Assembly: GCF_004337985.1 (NCBI RefSeq) | Contig: NC_043742.1 | Span: 6,156,389 to 6,220,388, forward strand | Reading direction: 5' to 3' | From: Pyricularia pennisetigena | Taxonomy: Eukaryota > Ascomycota > Sordariomycetes > Magnaporthales > Pyriculariaceae | DNA: 64,000 bases | Part shown: positions 44,148-55,976 of the stretch, piece by piece | How the letters are laid out: every line of letters starts with the position of its first letter | Numbering within the stretch: the first letter of the stretch is position 1 | The notes under the pieces: generated by a model | What the model saw: only the letters and a program-made list of their open reading frames with translations | Told to the model about the DNA's origin: nothing | Databases searched by the model: none | Program-made: the position numbers and the translations under genes

Positions 44148-47100
44148 GGCGCGTTCACCGCAGCGGGGACGAAGTAAGAAATGCGGGGTTCGGAGCTTTC
44201 TCTGGAGTTTTTTTACCAACAACAAATTACCACCAACACACGAAAGTGAGCGGACGATTCGATTCTATTCAAAAGGCGACGCAGTAGTCGCACGTGTTTG
44301 CCGTCGGGAGTGGGCTGTGCCGTATCAAAACCGAACTCAATAAGCCGACCAATTGCCCGAGATTCCGAGAGGGGAAAAAAAAAGGGGGCAGGCAGTGTCC
44401 CTGACGTTGGCCGGTCCAAAATAGCAACATACCTGCAATTCTGAATGCTGGAGGTTGTCAGCTTTACAGTAGTGGACAACAGGGCAGCGGATACTGCCGC
44501 AGGGACTGGCCCCCAGCGTTACCCCTGCTTTGCTGGGGTGCAGTGCCAGTACCAGAAATAGCATCCTGGCTTGCTTGAGAACTTCACCAACCTTACCCAA
44601 GCCATCCCTGCTACGAGCCATGTCCGCGGGGTTATGCAAAGTGCGGCATTGATTTCGTTGGGTTGCGTCTTGGCGTTGATCCTGCTTGAGGTCGTAGAAT
44701 GAATCAATGAAAGAATTTTTATCTGTAGATCTTTCGGTAGATCGACTAATTGCTAATGTAGCATGAGTGGTAGGAGAAACGTTGAAACCCATTTAATTTT
44801 GACAAGAATGAACTGAACACATCAAGGGTAACCATTCTCTTTTTTTAGGCTGGAGATTTGGGTTCAGTTTGGTTGTCTCAAATCTGATGTCATCGGCTTA
44901 TAGATGCCAATGCCATTGATAGGTTCACGAGACTTGCAAAGCAAATCATATAGTTCCTTCCCCAACCTGCCTTTGGTAACCTACCTTGGGTCTAAGGTGA
45001 CTGACTGCCTTCTTACCTAGCTACTACTTTAGTCAAGCTGCATGGATGAGGCGAGGAATGATGCCACGGCCCTTCTTGTTCCTGGAAGGAAGGTATGATA
45101 AGGACATATGAGCCACTCGAAATAACCCGAAAATGAAAATGCACTTGAAATAAGCATGGGTTGATGGCATTCTCTTCTCCCATCAGCTCTTTCATAACTT
45201 TGCACATGCAATTTCAGGAACAAAGGATCATGAGGCAAAGCGTGATTTTATGTTTCAATCTGCCCAAGATGCCACATGATTTAACAGCTTGGCTGAAAAT
45301 CCGTCATTTTTACCACGGTATAACCTAGTTTGCTTCTGTGCCTTGCTGATCGACAGGTACACCTTTTTTTTTTTTTTTGTTTGGTTTTTGCCCAAAGGGG
45401 GTTGATTGTTCGATGACAGATCCCCACTCCCTTCTACCCCGAAGACGGCGGCTTGGCATCAATTGCTTAACGATCGCTTTTGACCCCAAGACATACATCA
45501 GCGAGTACTCCTCTCCTGCCAAGTTACAGAAAGCTGGTACGGTACGGAGAATCGCCTCGCCTTACCCGTCCGCATTTCCGCAAGCCCACTCGTCTAGGTG
45601 CCATCTTTCGCATATCAACGTGTTTTCAAAATTGCATATTTGCGGTAAATCTTATCGTTCATTTCCCACTCACAAGCAAAAACCGGTGTCGGCAGAAGGT
45701 ATCTGGATGGCTACCTATCGTTTCAGTCACTGGGCGCAGTATGTGACATACACACAATAGCGGCGAAAATGGGCTTCTTTTTTTTTTCGCCTCTTCTTTC
45801 CCCCTTTTTCCCCCTCCAACCAAGAAGAGATTTCACATAGACATTTATAGTGCAACAGCAGCAGTGGTCAGTCCTAGAAGTGAGCTTGGCATTGCAAAGT
45901 GGCCACGCCAGGCTCTTACCATGTCAAGATTGACGACGCGTTCGGATTGAGTAGAAGTTGGCAACTAGTGTGCCATGTACTTGGGGCGCATCAAAACTTA
46001 ATGCAACTGACCGATCAGCCCAACAGCCGTGCATCCATTAGTTAAAATCCTCGATGACCGGTACCACGCAGGGTCCCACCAGATTTACATAAAAAGTATG
46101 GTATGGTAAACTCAGTCTCGGCCTCAACCGACGCGACTCATGGCGGCCCCAATTAAGCAGGCACGGACAGAACTGGACTTTTCGGCCACGGGGTGATGCC
46201 ATCCGACCAGGGTCTCCTGTCCTGGAAGAGACTCGCTTGTCCTGATCTTGCTACCGGTGCCTTCATCGACATTTGCGAAGGTTTCAGGCCGAGTCGTGAT
46301 TTCCATCGAAACAACTGCCAAAGCCAAGGTTGTTTGAGTTTGACTTTGCCCTGCGTAAATGAATGTGTCTCCTGTCGTCCTGTCAAAAATAACGCCAAGA
46401 ACCAAGTGATAGAGATACGTCACTACCCCATATTGTCCTACTTTTTAACTTGTATGTGGTGGTAATAATACTCGGAAAGTTCACGTTCTTTCGTGCCATG
46501 TTCATCCAATCTGATAATGATGCGCATTTCCTAATGCCGGCTCAAGCCACAACCGCACAGCAAGTATGCTCACACTGATCTATTTATGCCAGGTAACACT
46601 GACTGCGGGGATGGGGTTCTATCGAACGGTACCATATTGACTTGCAGATTAGGGTCCTTGACAGGCCGCAGCCTTGCGGTTCCCATGAATCGAGTCGAAT
46701 GACAGCCACAGCCACATTCTACTCCGTATGCCTACGAAGCTTCTACGAAGCCAAAAGCCTAGTTCTAGACTATATCGACGTTATCGCGGCCTGTCGGCGA
46801 TCTTAACACTTCAACTATGTGCCGCCACCAGCTAGATTGTTATACTTTGATGATTCTCCCCCCTAAAAAATTTCAAGATTTCGACTCTTCGTCAACTGGA
46901 GACGCAGTGAAACAGATCTGAAGACACCTGGCTAAGGGAAGCCTTGGGTAACATCAAAGCGAGTCATGGTGTTCATGCGAGTGGCCACCCATATCTGGCA
47001 ATTCGACTACCATATACTTTTTTTCACCACACTACGATTGCAATGGGGAACCGCGTCAACTTGCTGGGGCTTGCGCTCGATGTGCTCCATGGGTGTGGCC

Positions 47101-47605
47101 TACAAGGTCTTAGACTCCCTTTTTTTTTCTTTTTTTTTTTTTTTTTTTTTTTTTTTTGTAAGGTAGTACTGCTTGAAGCCCAAAACGCGGGCCAATCAAG
47201 ATAGCCTCCTACCAGCTTTTGGGCATGCCATGCTCTCTGGGTCAAAGCATAGAACACCCTTGTCCTCTGGAACGTAACTGCTCTAACACCCTGCCCAGTT
47301 TCCCTCCCACCTACCTTATTTTCTTTTCATCCACAGTCATACCAGCTTTCCACTTATAGATTGTTCCTTTCTTCTTCCTCGTGTTGCCTCCCATTATTCC
47401 CCAGTGAAGTGGTTCTCCTCCCGTTTTTGGACAGTCAGCCTCGCCTCTACTTTCCACAAACATGATTGTCGGTAGTGGCAGTGCTTTCGCGTGAAGAGAA
47501 CCTCCCTTCCATTTGTTTCCTTATCAAAGAACCTCTTTTCAACTCTGTCCTGGTCGTCATTTCCTTACTTTTCTACCGAAACATCTCAAAAATCACATCA
47601 ACAAT
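44148..47605. other. 3.5-kb region without a supported gene
   Basis: T-runs at 45364-45379, 45777-45788 and 47120-47157. Short frames such as 46124-46423 (minus) lack features that would support a call. The right end is the promoter of the Cys-rich membrane protein. Confidence 0.5.
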
Positions 47606-48801
47606 ATGCTCTGCCGGCGGGCCTTATCCATTTTTCTGCTGGTGGTCGCACCAGTCACCCAAGCAGCCAACCTATGTTTTTTCCCTGGTGGTAGACAAGC
47701 GGCCGATGTACCATGTGACCTAAAGGCGCAGGTCAGCATGTGCTGCGGCTCAGTGGCTGCATGCCTGTCAAACGGACTATGCAAAGACGAAAAGACGACA
47801 AACGAAACGGGAGTGGCATATGCCAGGGGGACATGCACAGATCCGACATGGCAATCACCAATATGTCCACAACACTGCCAGCTGAGTATGTCTTGTGGGA
47901 GGGTCTAAGCGTGGTTGAGAGGACCTTTTCTCTCCTTTAGAAATTGCTTGCTAACAGGATCTATCTGCCGGTTTTAGACCAGGACACACCGAGAAATAGC
48001 TCAGCTTTCGACTTCAGGTTAAATGGCGTTCAAATGTGGCAGTGCGATGCTCAAGGCTATGGCAACCCGGCAAACTACTGTTGCGAATCGGCCTCCGAGA
48101 AGACGAGATGCTGCGCCACTCAGTCCGCCGTGTTCAAACTCGCCGCTGCCACTCCTGGCAACGCTCTCGCCATCCAGACTTATATTCCGCCCATATCTAC
48201 ATCCCCGACTCTTCTGACAGCCCCGACGCCCACATCCGGTCTCGACTCAACCCGCGCGACCAGCACAGGCGGATCATCTGCACCGGCCTCTGGGTCAGTT
48301 ACCTCCAACCAGAACGGACCCCTCGATCGCAATGGCCTGATCGCTGTGGGCGTGGGCGCCGGCCTCGGAGGCGCAGCCCTGGCTTCAATAGTGGTTATGT
48401 TTCTCGTGAGACGGATGACGCGTAGGGAACAGATGAGTCAAGGCTCCGTCGCCAGCAGCCAAAGCGACTACTACTACCAGGGTCCTCCACACGGATCGCA
48501 GGCGGGAGATGTGGCCAAGTGGCAAACGCTCACGAGGCACGACACGGTCGAGCTAGATCACAACGCGGGCCATGCTCGCTACTGGGCCGCCGCGGAAGCC
48601 AAGGACTGCATGGACCCTTACAGGACGCCGCGGATGGTGACGCCAAACGAATCCCCCGTCATGGGCAGGCCGAGCCCAACGGTGCAGTTCGGAGTCGGTC
48701 TTGGGCTGGACAAGAGGCCACTGCCGCCGCCGCCGGTGAACACAGATACAAACCCGCCCCCGGGGAAAAAGCAAAGTATTTACGAAATGCCTGGGTGGTG
48801 A
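47606..48801 (+). CDS. Cys-rich type I membrane protein, 367 aa
   Basis: ATG at 47606. Exons 47606-47885 and 47978-48801. Of the possible acceptors only the AG at 47976-47977 (after TTTT, with CTAAC upstream) keeps phase with the GTATGT donor. A signal peptide (RRALSIFLLVVAPVTQA) leads to an ectodomain with about 16 cysteines, including CGSVAACLSNGLC, NYCCES and TRCCAT. A Ser/Thr/Pro stalk and one membrane span (213-237, GLIAVGVGAGLGGAALASIV and on) follow. The cytosolic tail has YYYQ, SP sites and a PLPPPPV run. This layout is a common fungal surface-protein family of unknown ligand, possibly a cell-wall sensor or adhesin. It has no enzyme motif. Confidence 0.75.
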
Positions 48802-49848
48802 AAAAAAAAAACGGTCGCGAGCCTCGGGGTGTTTCGATGCCCGTCTGCAGGGGAAGACGGGCTCGACTAGTAGTATATACCAATCTTCCTTTCTCTTCTT
48901 TTTCCCATTTTTTTAAAAGAAACTTTCTTTCATTTGTCTCTTCTCATTCTGATTCTTTCATCACTGCTTCTACCTAGCGTATAAATTCAATTTTGGCACA
49001 TATTTCTTCATATTTTTTCCCCCGTGCGTTCGTGGCACCTCCATCCATCCCTTTTGTTACATCTGGTTTTCTATTTGCATTTGCACCCGACTCCCCCGAA
49101 CATATTGGCATTGAGAAGGCGTTTAACTTTTCTTTTGTTTCACCCGAGACAAAATGCGGTGTTGTTTTGATCGCTCGTTGATTTGGGAGATAATTATTGT
49201 GGTGGATTTGAGGGGGTTTTACTTTCGTTCAAGCACCGAGGTGCATTTGGACTTTACTTTTGGTTGTATTATACCCTTTGATAAAAATCCAAGAGCATCA
49301 ACCTGTTGAAATTTTTCCGTCGTGATCTGATGACACTCGGTCTTTTTTTTTTTTTCTTTTTTTCTTTTTTTTTTTTCTGCCTATATTGGCAGTTTCCCGA
49401 GCATACAAAACAGCCTGACCAACATATTCCTATTACACTAGCCGCTGCACGCCAGCCTCCACTTACATGGGCACTGAGATCAGATCTCTGGACCTTGTAT
49501 ATACGCAAACGAATATGATCCATGCTGCGAGTTATGGCTTTATGCCTGCATGAGTGCACGCACGAATACTCAGCAATGACATACGGATGGACAGTGGTTT
49601 AGTGCATGGGTAATACTACCTAATTTATTAAAACTTGACTGATTGTACAAGTCCCCAGTGGCAAGCAGCGCACAAATAAAACGCCAACTTTCGTCATGAT
49701 TTCGAACAATGCGCCGTTGCCATTTTCCCGTATACTCGCGTCTTGACGGTCCATGGACACTTGATTCAAACCCGATTGACATTCCCACAAAAAAAAAAAA
49801 AAAACAAGAAAAAAAAAGCCCCGATAATTCAATGCAGCCTCTGGGCCG
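48802..49848. other. Intergenic region, no gene seen
   Basis: T/A homopolymers (49342-49376, 49789-49818) between converging genes. Confidence 0.55.
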
Positions 49849-51379
49849 CTACTCTGTATTTTCGCCCTTTGATCGGGACTCGAAATGCTCCCAGTAAACG
49901 GCCAATTCCTCAGGCGCTATCTTTGACAAGCGCATGTCGGTCTCGACCGAGTTCCACTGCTTCTCGTTCGGATAACCCTCCCACTGCACCTCGTACTTGG
50001 TCTTTGTCTTGATCCTGCCGGTGGTCGCGCGATCACCGGCAGGCGCCTGTGTCTCGGCCTGCTTTCCCTTGCTTGGTCGACCTCGTTTCGCCCTGGTCGC
50101 GCCGGGGTCCGTCCAGTGCCTAAGTACCGCAAAGACCCTGAAGGCACCCGTCTCGGGCCGCCCGCCGAGGTCGCTCCAGTACTTGTAGAGGAGCTCGGGG
50201 GCCTGGGCTTGGATGCTCCGCTCGGGCTCCCACGACGGCTCCTTGTAGCCGACCCAGCTTATCTGGAGCTCGAACGCGTGCTTGACGTGCTCGTTGGGTC
50301 GGTGTTTGAGGATGGCCCGGATGGTGTACCTTTCGTCGCTTACGTCGTCGTACAGGACTATCGGCATCGCCTCCGAGTCGGGCTGCAGGAGAACGATGCC
50401 GTCCTCGGGCATTTCGGAGTATTCTTCTCTGTCGTCGTCGTCGTCGTCGCGAGTCGATGCTGGTCGAGGCGACTTGGCCTTTGTGGGAGACGGCGCGGTG
50501 GCCTCAAGCGGCTCATCCTCGCCCAAGTCCTCGTCATTAGCGTCCGGGGCAGTGTTTCCTTCGTTTCCTTCTATATTTTTGCCATCGTGTCCAGGTGTGG
50601 GGGCAGGACTGGCGGGCTCAGACTCTTGCCGAGGAGACTTGTCCCCACTGCCATCCTCGCCATCTTCCGCCTCAGATGGTGCATCCGAGACTTGGCGGCT
50701 CTGCTCGGCTTCGTCAGTCGCAGAATTTCGGGCACGGTTGGACTCGAGGACTTCCGGGGTTGGTAGTCTGGCCGATCCGCGTTTCGGGAGCCCGCTTGAA
50801 CGATTTGAGCGCGACGGGCTGCTTAGGAGCTCGATGCTGCCAGCGCGCGGGGGCAAGCTGACGTCATTGGCCGCGTCGGGCTCGTCGACATCATCGTCTG
50901 CGTCGTCTTCGTCTTGGGCACCATGTGCGTCGCTCGCGACTACGATGCTGTCGTCGGCTGCGGACTCGACGGTAGGTTTGTGCGGCGACTCTGGCACCGT
51001 AACTAATATCATGCTCCAAACCGTCAGTAATGAAACGCTATATTTCTACTCATGACGTAATGGGCATTCGACACGAAGCCGACAATCACGTACCTGTAAC
51101 TTGAGAGCGCCTAACAAAGCCCAAGCGCGAGCTCTCGGCCGAGACAGCATCCAGCGGCGACGACTTTGAGGCGTCGTACATGCGGCGCGACGCTTTGCCA
51201 TAGCCCCGCTTGATGCGCGAGCGCGAGGCGGTATCCAGAAAGTCATCGGCGGCATTGCGCTTGCGCTGCGGCGCAGTGGCCGGGACCTTTTCCACGTTCA
51301 TATCCAAGGGCGCCGGTGTGCGGGACCGTGGTGTGCCGCCGAAGAGTGTTTCTCGGAAGTTGTGCAACATATTGTTCAT
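49849..51379 (-). CDS. Tandem chromodomain protein, 479 aa
   Basis: Probably a nuclear chromatin reader. ATG at 51379. Exons 51379-51094 and 51002-49849 (donor GTACGT, phase 1, branch CTGAC). The N-terminus is basic (QRKRNAADDF, SRIKRGYGKASRRMYD), then about 200 acidic, Ser/Pro-rich residues including a DDDDDD run. Chromodomain 1 begins YTIRAILKHRPNE and includes LQISWVGYKEPSWEPE. Chromodomain 2 begins FRVFAVLRHWTD, is split by a basic linker (RAKRGRPSKGK, AT-hook-like) and includes YEVQWEGYPNEKQWNSVE. Some aromatic-cage positions look replaced in module 1. Methyl-lysine or shadow-type dimer binding are both possible. No catalytic domain. Confidence 0.75.
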
Positions 51380-52621
51380 TTTCCTCCTTCCGTGCAGGGA
51401 TTGTGACAGGAAGGCGCCGACGCGTTGGTGCGTGCGTTTTTGTCAAGGTGGATTGAGCCCAAAAAAAAAAATTCGGGAGAAATTGGCGCGCGGAGGATGC
51501 TTGTGGAATTCTTCAACGCATTAAGCCGTAAATATTTCAGAATTTTTCCTTGTAGCTATGCTGCCATGGGCATTTTACGACAGATTCCCGTGATAATATT
51601 TTCTGGCGAGGCTGGATCAACTTCATGATGCAATCGAGGGTAGGTCCATTAAGACGCGTCCTACTGTAATCAAACATTCGCGCGTAATTCGTGGGTGTGG
51701 ATTACTTGCCCGATCTGTCTAGAGTAGGTGGGTCTTGTTGTGCTTGCTTACCCACCTCTCTCNNNNNNNNNNNNNNNNNNNNNNNNNNNNNNNNNNNNAT
51801 GTCCCATCACCTGTTTGGCTGACATTGATGGAATTCTGAAGTATACAACCCGCACATCCCTCACCGTCCCTGCGTGGGCTTCATTCCCTAGATTCATTAG
51901 TTAGTTGCCTGCGGGGTACTGCCACTGCCGTGCCGACAGCGGTGTTCTTTTGCCGAAGTCGACATCAAGCTCGGTAAAAGAACATGATCCTGCGCGGCCA
52001 TGTAATCCTTCCAGCAAGGGTGATCCTTTTTGAACGGCAAACTCTAGATCCCCCTCACAACAGTCTGAACTTTGACCGGACTTGGCCAAAATATCAACAA
52101 TCTTACCGTGCTGATACCCGACAATGAGATTGAACCGAGGCTTTCGGGCTTTCAAACCGGTCTCATAAAGTAAACATCTTAGCTTGGCTTGGGGTGGTTG
52201 ACGATATCGCTTTCTACTTTTTTTTTTAAAACCAGGTTTAGACTGAACTATAGCCACGTATGGGCATTTTAGGACGAGTTCCGAAGGTCTATCCGGAGTC
52301 TCGTGAAACCCAGGCCTTTTAGGGCACTCTTGCTTTCAGTTCGGAACCGGACCCGCTGGCTTGTAGCCGTCCCGAACCTCCCGACAGAGTTGTAAGCAGT
52401 ATACTAAAACATGGCCTTGGGTGAGAGATTTAAGATCGATCTTTGTGAAATCCGCTTGAATGCGATAAAGACTATGTTCGCTTCAGACGAATACCGCCTA
52501 TATATTCTGGTGATTGCCCCTCCCCAATCTTGTTGCCTCTGCCTCAGCCCTGTATACCACGAGCCAATCTTTGACCAATTTTTTTTTATCATTTCGAGAT
52601 CTAGATAACATAAACTTGACA
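51380..52621. other. Intergenic region with assembly gap
   Basis: Contains the N-run at 51763-51798. A minus-strand frame at 51901-52257 (118 codons, GTG start only) has no recognisable features. Otherwise promoter sequence for the chromodomain and methyltransferase genes. Confidence 0.5.
51763..51798. other. Assembly gap (36 N)
   Basis: Thirty-six undetermined bases. True length unknown. It lies in non-coding sequence and does not interrupt a called gene. Confidence 0.99.
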
Positions 52622-53728
52622 ATGCCACCCGCCGTCGCCAACAAACCCGACTATCGGGCGACCGACAGCTATCTGGGCCGAGAAAACGTAGAGCTTGCGC
52701 ACGTATTCGAGGTTCGTCAATGCAGCCACCATCGAGAGACAAGCCAGCCAGCTCAAGCTCGAGAAGTGCTGACATGTTTTATAGCAACGAACCTTGGATA
52801 ATGCGGTACCATATCTTCGCGAAGTGTTGGAGTCGCTGCCTCCCAACTTTGCCATGCTCGACGTAGGTCTTGGACCAGGCAGTATCACCATCAGCATAGC
52901 CAAACTTGTGAGTATTGAAAAAAATCGAGATACTGCTTTGTGACTTGCCTTTTGGAGCCGTGAGACTGATTCATCAATGATGATGCCCTTGCCCTACAGT
53001 ATCCTCAAGCAACCATTGTTGGGCTAGACATGCCCGACGCTCTGGAGATTGCTCGTGAGAACATCGAAAATGCCGGGGTGAAGAACATCCAGCTTGTCGT
53101 AGGAAGCGCTCTCGACATCAAGTCCGTGTCCAAATACCCCGTCGTCTCGGATGGGTCAAAGAGCTTTGACAGCCTCTCCCCCGAAGCATCTACCCTGTTC
53201 AAGCACGGCTTCGACCTCGTCCACACTCACCAGGTCCACGAGCACGTCCGGGATCCACCCAAGCTGATGAAGGAACTGCACGACATGGCCAGGCCCGACG
53301 GCGGCTTGGTGTGCTGCCGTGAGCTCGACGTGGGGCTCAGCGTGGTATACCCCGAGAACCCCTTGCTTGTCAAGCACGGCGAGATGTTTGCGAAGATGCT
53401 GCTCGCCAACGGAAACGATCCGCACGTAGGCCGCAAGTTGGTTTCGAATGCGCTCAAGGCCGGGTTCAAGCGGGAAAACATCAAGGCCAGCATCGGCGCC
53501 GTCGCCTACTCGACCCTCGAGGAGCGCAGGATATTTGCCAGGACGATGAGCACTGGGTTCGTGACCTTGGATGCCCTGCGATTGAAGCCCGAAGTGTGCA
53601 AGACTGCAGGTTTGACCGAAGAGTTTGCCCAGAAGGTCGGTGAAGCCTGGACAAGGTGGGCCGAGGAGGCCGAGGATGGTTTTGGAACCCTTGGAAGTGG
53701 ACAGGTCGTCTGCAAGAGACACGATTGA
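52622..53728 (+). CDS. Class I SAM-dependent methyltransferase, 313 aa
   Basis: Exons 52622-52711, 52785-52907 and 53000-53728, all phase 0 (donors GTTCGT and GTGAGT). Motif I is MLDVGLGPGSITISIA, formed across exon 2, then GLDMPDALEIAREN as motif II and FDLVHTHQVHEHV as motif IV. ARPDGGLVCCRELD follows as the post-motif strand. This is the UbiE/Methyltransf_11-25 type. Neither a target nor a signal peptide is visible, so a small-molecule methyltransferase in the cytosol is likely. LaeA-like or sterol/ubiquinone-type roles are not distinguishable. The stop codon is followed after 16 nt by a 43-T run. A PEBP gene and a GMC oxidoreductase lie downstream but need not be functionally linked. Confidence 0.85.
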
Positions 53729-53740
53729 GAGCAAGCCTAG

Positions 53741-53789
<49 letters not shown>

Positions 53790-54486
53790 GTTGCAGCAAC
53801 AGGTTCTGTCTTGCTGTCTTGGGCGCGCCAACCATAGACATGTCGATAGCCGCCCGGAATAGTTAGAAATTTGAGCGTGTTCTATAGAGCTCATCTGTAT
53901 TCTAACGCTCAAGTCTCAATTGGGCCAGAACCCATCCGGAATTCGCTTCCTGGTGTGCTTCTGTACTGGCCCTTGTGATATAACCTACCTACCTGCCAAG
54001 CCTACGCACGACTTTCAAATGGTGCAAGGAAATTATGACTGGTTGGTTAACAACTGCCGACATGCATATAAAGCCGAATTGCCCCCATCGGGAACATATC
54101 GACATCAGTTTCTGGTCCAAGTGGTTGGATCATACCGGGGGTTTGATTTACCCCAAAGATTGGAAATGGAAAGATCCAAAGAAGCGGCAGAAGGAGTGAG
54201 CACACTCCATACTAACCATTTCAGGCAGTTTGGGCAAAAAATGCTGCAATGCATGCGATTACGGGAAACATTGTCACATGGCGTAACGGAAACTCGGCTT
54301 TATACAGACCAAAGTCGTCGTAATCCTCATGAAACCAGCAGCTGCACGAATCGTTTCGTTTACCAGCTCCCTATAAGAAGCAGACGAAAACCGTTCGAAT
54401 CCAGAGGCAGGCCGGTTTTCCCATTCCTTTTCCTTTTTCTCCTGTCAACCCTCCCTGCCAACTGCTAACCTCCTACAACGCCCACC
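53729..54486. other. Intergenic region with long poly-T
   Basis: A 43-T run, then no gene. A frame at 53920-54468 has no coding-like features. Confidence 0.55.
53745..53787. repeat. 43-nt poly-T tract in the 3' flank of the methyltransferase gene
   Basis: Uninterrupted T run starting 16 nt after the TGA stop, so probably inside the transcribed 3' UTR. Confidence 0.9.
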
Positions 54487-55327
54487 ATGTGGTCCCCGCG
54501 ACTTCTTGCTTTGACGCTCTTGTGCAGCTCTGCTGCTGCACAGACCCCGGATGGGTTCAGCCCGGCCGCCAGTGCGCAGCTTCGTGTCGTCTATGGCTCC
54601 AAGGCTGTAGACCCACCGGGGACAGCTTTCACAAAGGCCGGTGAGGGATCTCCTGGGCGTTTGATGATTCTGCATTGCGACGGTGCAATGTGCTGACTGG
54701 GATGGTGACGTCCAGAGACTGCTTCCATGCCCGTGTTCGGTGTCAATGACAACCTGACTGGGACGTATCTGTTTGTTATGATTGGTGAGTCTGCTGAAGA
54801 CGTTGGCTGGCCAGCGCGTTCTTGTCAAGGTCAATATTGGAGAGCTGGACTAACGCTGGTATAAACATTCAAGATCTCGATGTGTATGCCTCTTATTCCT
54901 ATTACCTATTACAAACCCAAACTCGCTAGAGGATTTACCAAATAAAAAAAAAAACCCCCCAAGACAACTAACGTGCAGACCGTGAACGCGTCCAAAAAAT
55001 AGACAACGCGCCGGCGGAAACAAGCAGAACCTGCTCCACGCCATGATCCGGGACGTCAAGCCCTCGGGCAGGACGGGCGGCGACGGCTTCCAGGTGCTCA
55101 GCTCGACGGCCACGGGGCCCACCACGTACTTGGGCCCGTCGCCGCCGGCCGGCCAGCCCGCCCACCGCTACACGTTCCTGCTGTACGAGCAGCCCGCCAA
55201 CTTTGCCGTGCCCGCCGGCCAGCGCCAGGTGCTCAACTCGCGCGTCGGCTTCGACATGAACACCTTTGCCCAGCAGGCCGGGCTCGCCATGCCCCTGTAC
55301 GGTAACTTTCTGAACGTGACGGGCTAA
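54487..55327 (+). CDS. Secreted phosphatidylethanolamine-binding-protein (PEBP)-like protein, 185 aa
   Basis: ATG at 54487. Signal peptide is MWSPRLLALTLLCSSAAA. Four exons are needed: 54487-54640, 54716-54784, a 10-nt micro-exon 54874-54883 and 55003-55327. Phases agree throughout. The micro-exon supplies DLDV, the position of the PEBP D-P-D-x-P ligand-site motif, directly after TYLFVMI. Then come QNLLHAMIRDV (the PEBP LLHW-like segment), RYTFLLYEQPANFAVP and the C-terminal signature RVGFDMNTFAQQAGLAMPLY with a final GNFLNV. An earlier AG (54976-54977) would lead into a stop, giving a possible non-productive isoform. PEBPs bind anionic or phosphoester groups. A secreted fungal PEBP could bind lipids or inhibit carboxypeptidases; which is unknown. 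Confidence 0.78.
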
Positions 55328-55865
55328 GGGGTGGAGGGCTTTTGAGAGGAGGGTGGGTTTCTGTTTTTTTGGTTCCTACCAATTTGTGTGGAATTGATGG
55401 CAGTGGCACCGGGTGGTTGCGCAGTTGGATCGAGACGATCGCTGCAGCGGAGCTAGCCTTAAAACCACTACAAGTGTAGCCCTTGGTCATTTCCGTAGCT
55501 GTTCAAAGGGGGGGAGTTTTCAGACTTTTCCATTGGTGAACCTAATCGGTCAATCCCCGAATTTCAACTGGACGAAAGCTTTTAGCGTCGATTGTGACAG
55601 TGTGGAAAAATGCGGTGCAAAGTGAAGTCGTTCAAAAAAAAAAAAAAAAAAAGAAGTTTTGCTATGAAATCATTGGCCGAACCACTCCCTCCCCGATGGC
55701 ACCTTCCAAAACTGTACAGTAACCATTGGGCGGGGCTTTTGCATATCATGTTGTTTAGCAATCGTGGAGATATTCCATACCAATATGCCCACTATTCCAG
55801 ACCGTTCAACGCCGCTAATGAAACTGCCCACCAGCTTGACCACACATGGAACATCTTCATTACTT
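55328..55865. other. Intergenic region, no gene seen
   Basis: Contains an A-run (55636-55653). The right end is the 5' flank of tRNA-Val. Confidence 0.55.
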
Positions 55866-55967
55866 GGTCGGATGGTTTAGTTGGTTTAGAACGTGAGCTT
55901 CACAGTACGGGAGACATTCTCGCACACCGTGCGCTCAAGGTCCCGGGTTCGATCCCCGGTCTGATCA
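55866..55967 (+). tRNA. tRNA-Val(CAC) with 27-nt intron
   Basis: Acceptor stem GGTCGGA pairs with TCTGATC (two G-T pairs), with A as discriminator. The D-stem is GTTT/GAAC. The anticodon stem TGAGC/GCTCA carries loop TTCACAC with anticodon CAC. The T-arm is CCGGG/CCCGG around TTCGATC. A 27-nt intron (55905-55931) interrupts the loop one base 3' of the anticodon, the standard eukaryotic position. T5 at 55972-55976 is the pol III terminator. Confidence 0.95.
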
Positions 55968-55971
55968 AGCC

Positions 55972-55976
55972 TTTTT
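55972..55976 (+). terminator. Pol III T5 terminator of tRNA-Val
   Basis: TTTTT starting 5 nt after the tRNA discriminator base. Confidence 0.8.

Noticed and set aside
47886..47940. 55-nt intron ending at TTTAG in the Cys-rich membrane protein gene
   Set aside because: Phase mismatch with the GTATGT donor. The acceptor at 47977 joins in frame and has a CTAAC branch point upstream.
50282..51055. 257-codon plus-strand frame
   Set aside because: Antisense to the acidic Ser-rich part of the chromodomain protein; composition mirrors that low complexity.
51901..52257. 118-codon minus-strand frame
   Set aside because: No ATG start, no motif, no splice context; probably chance.
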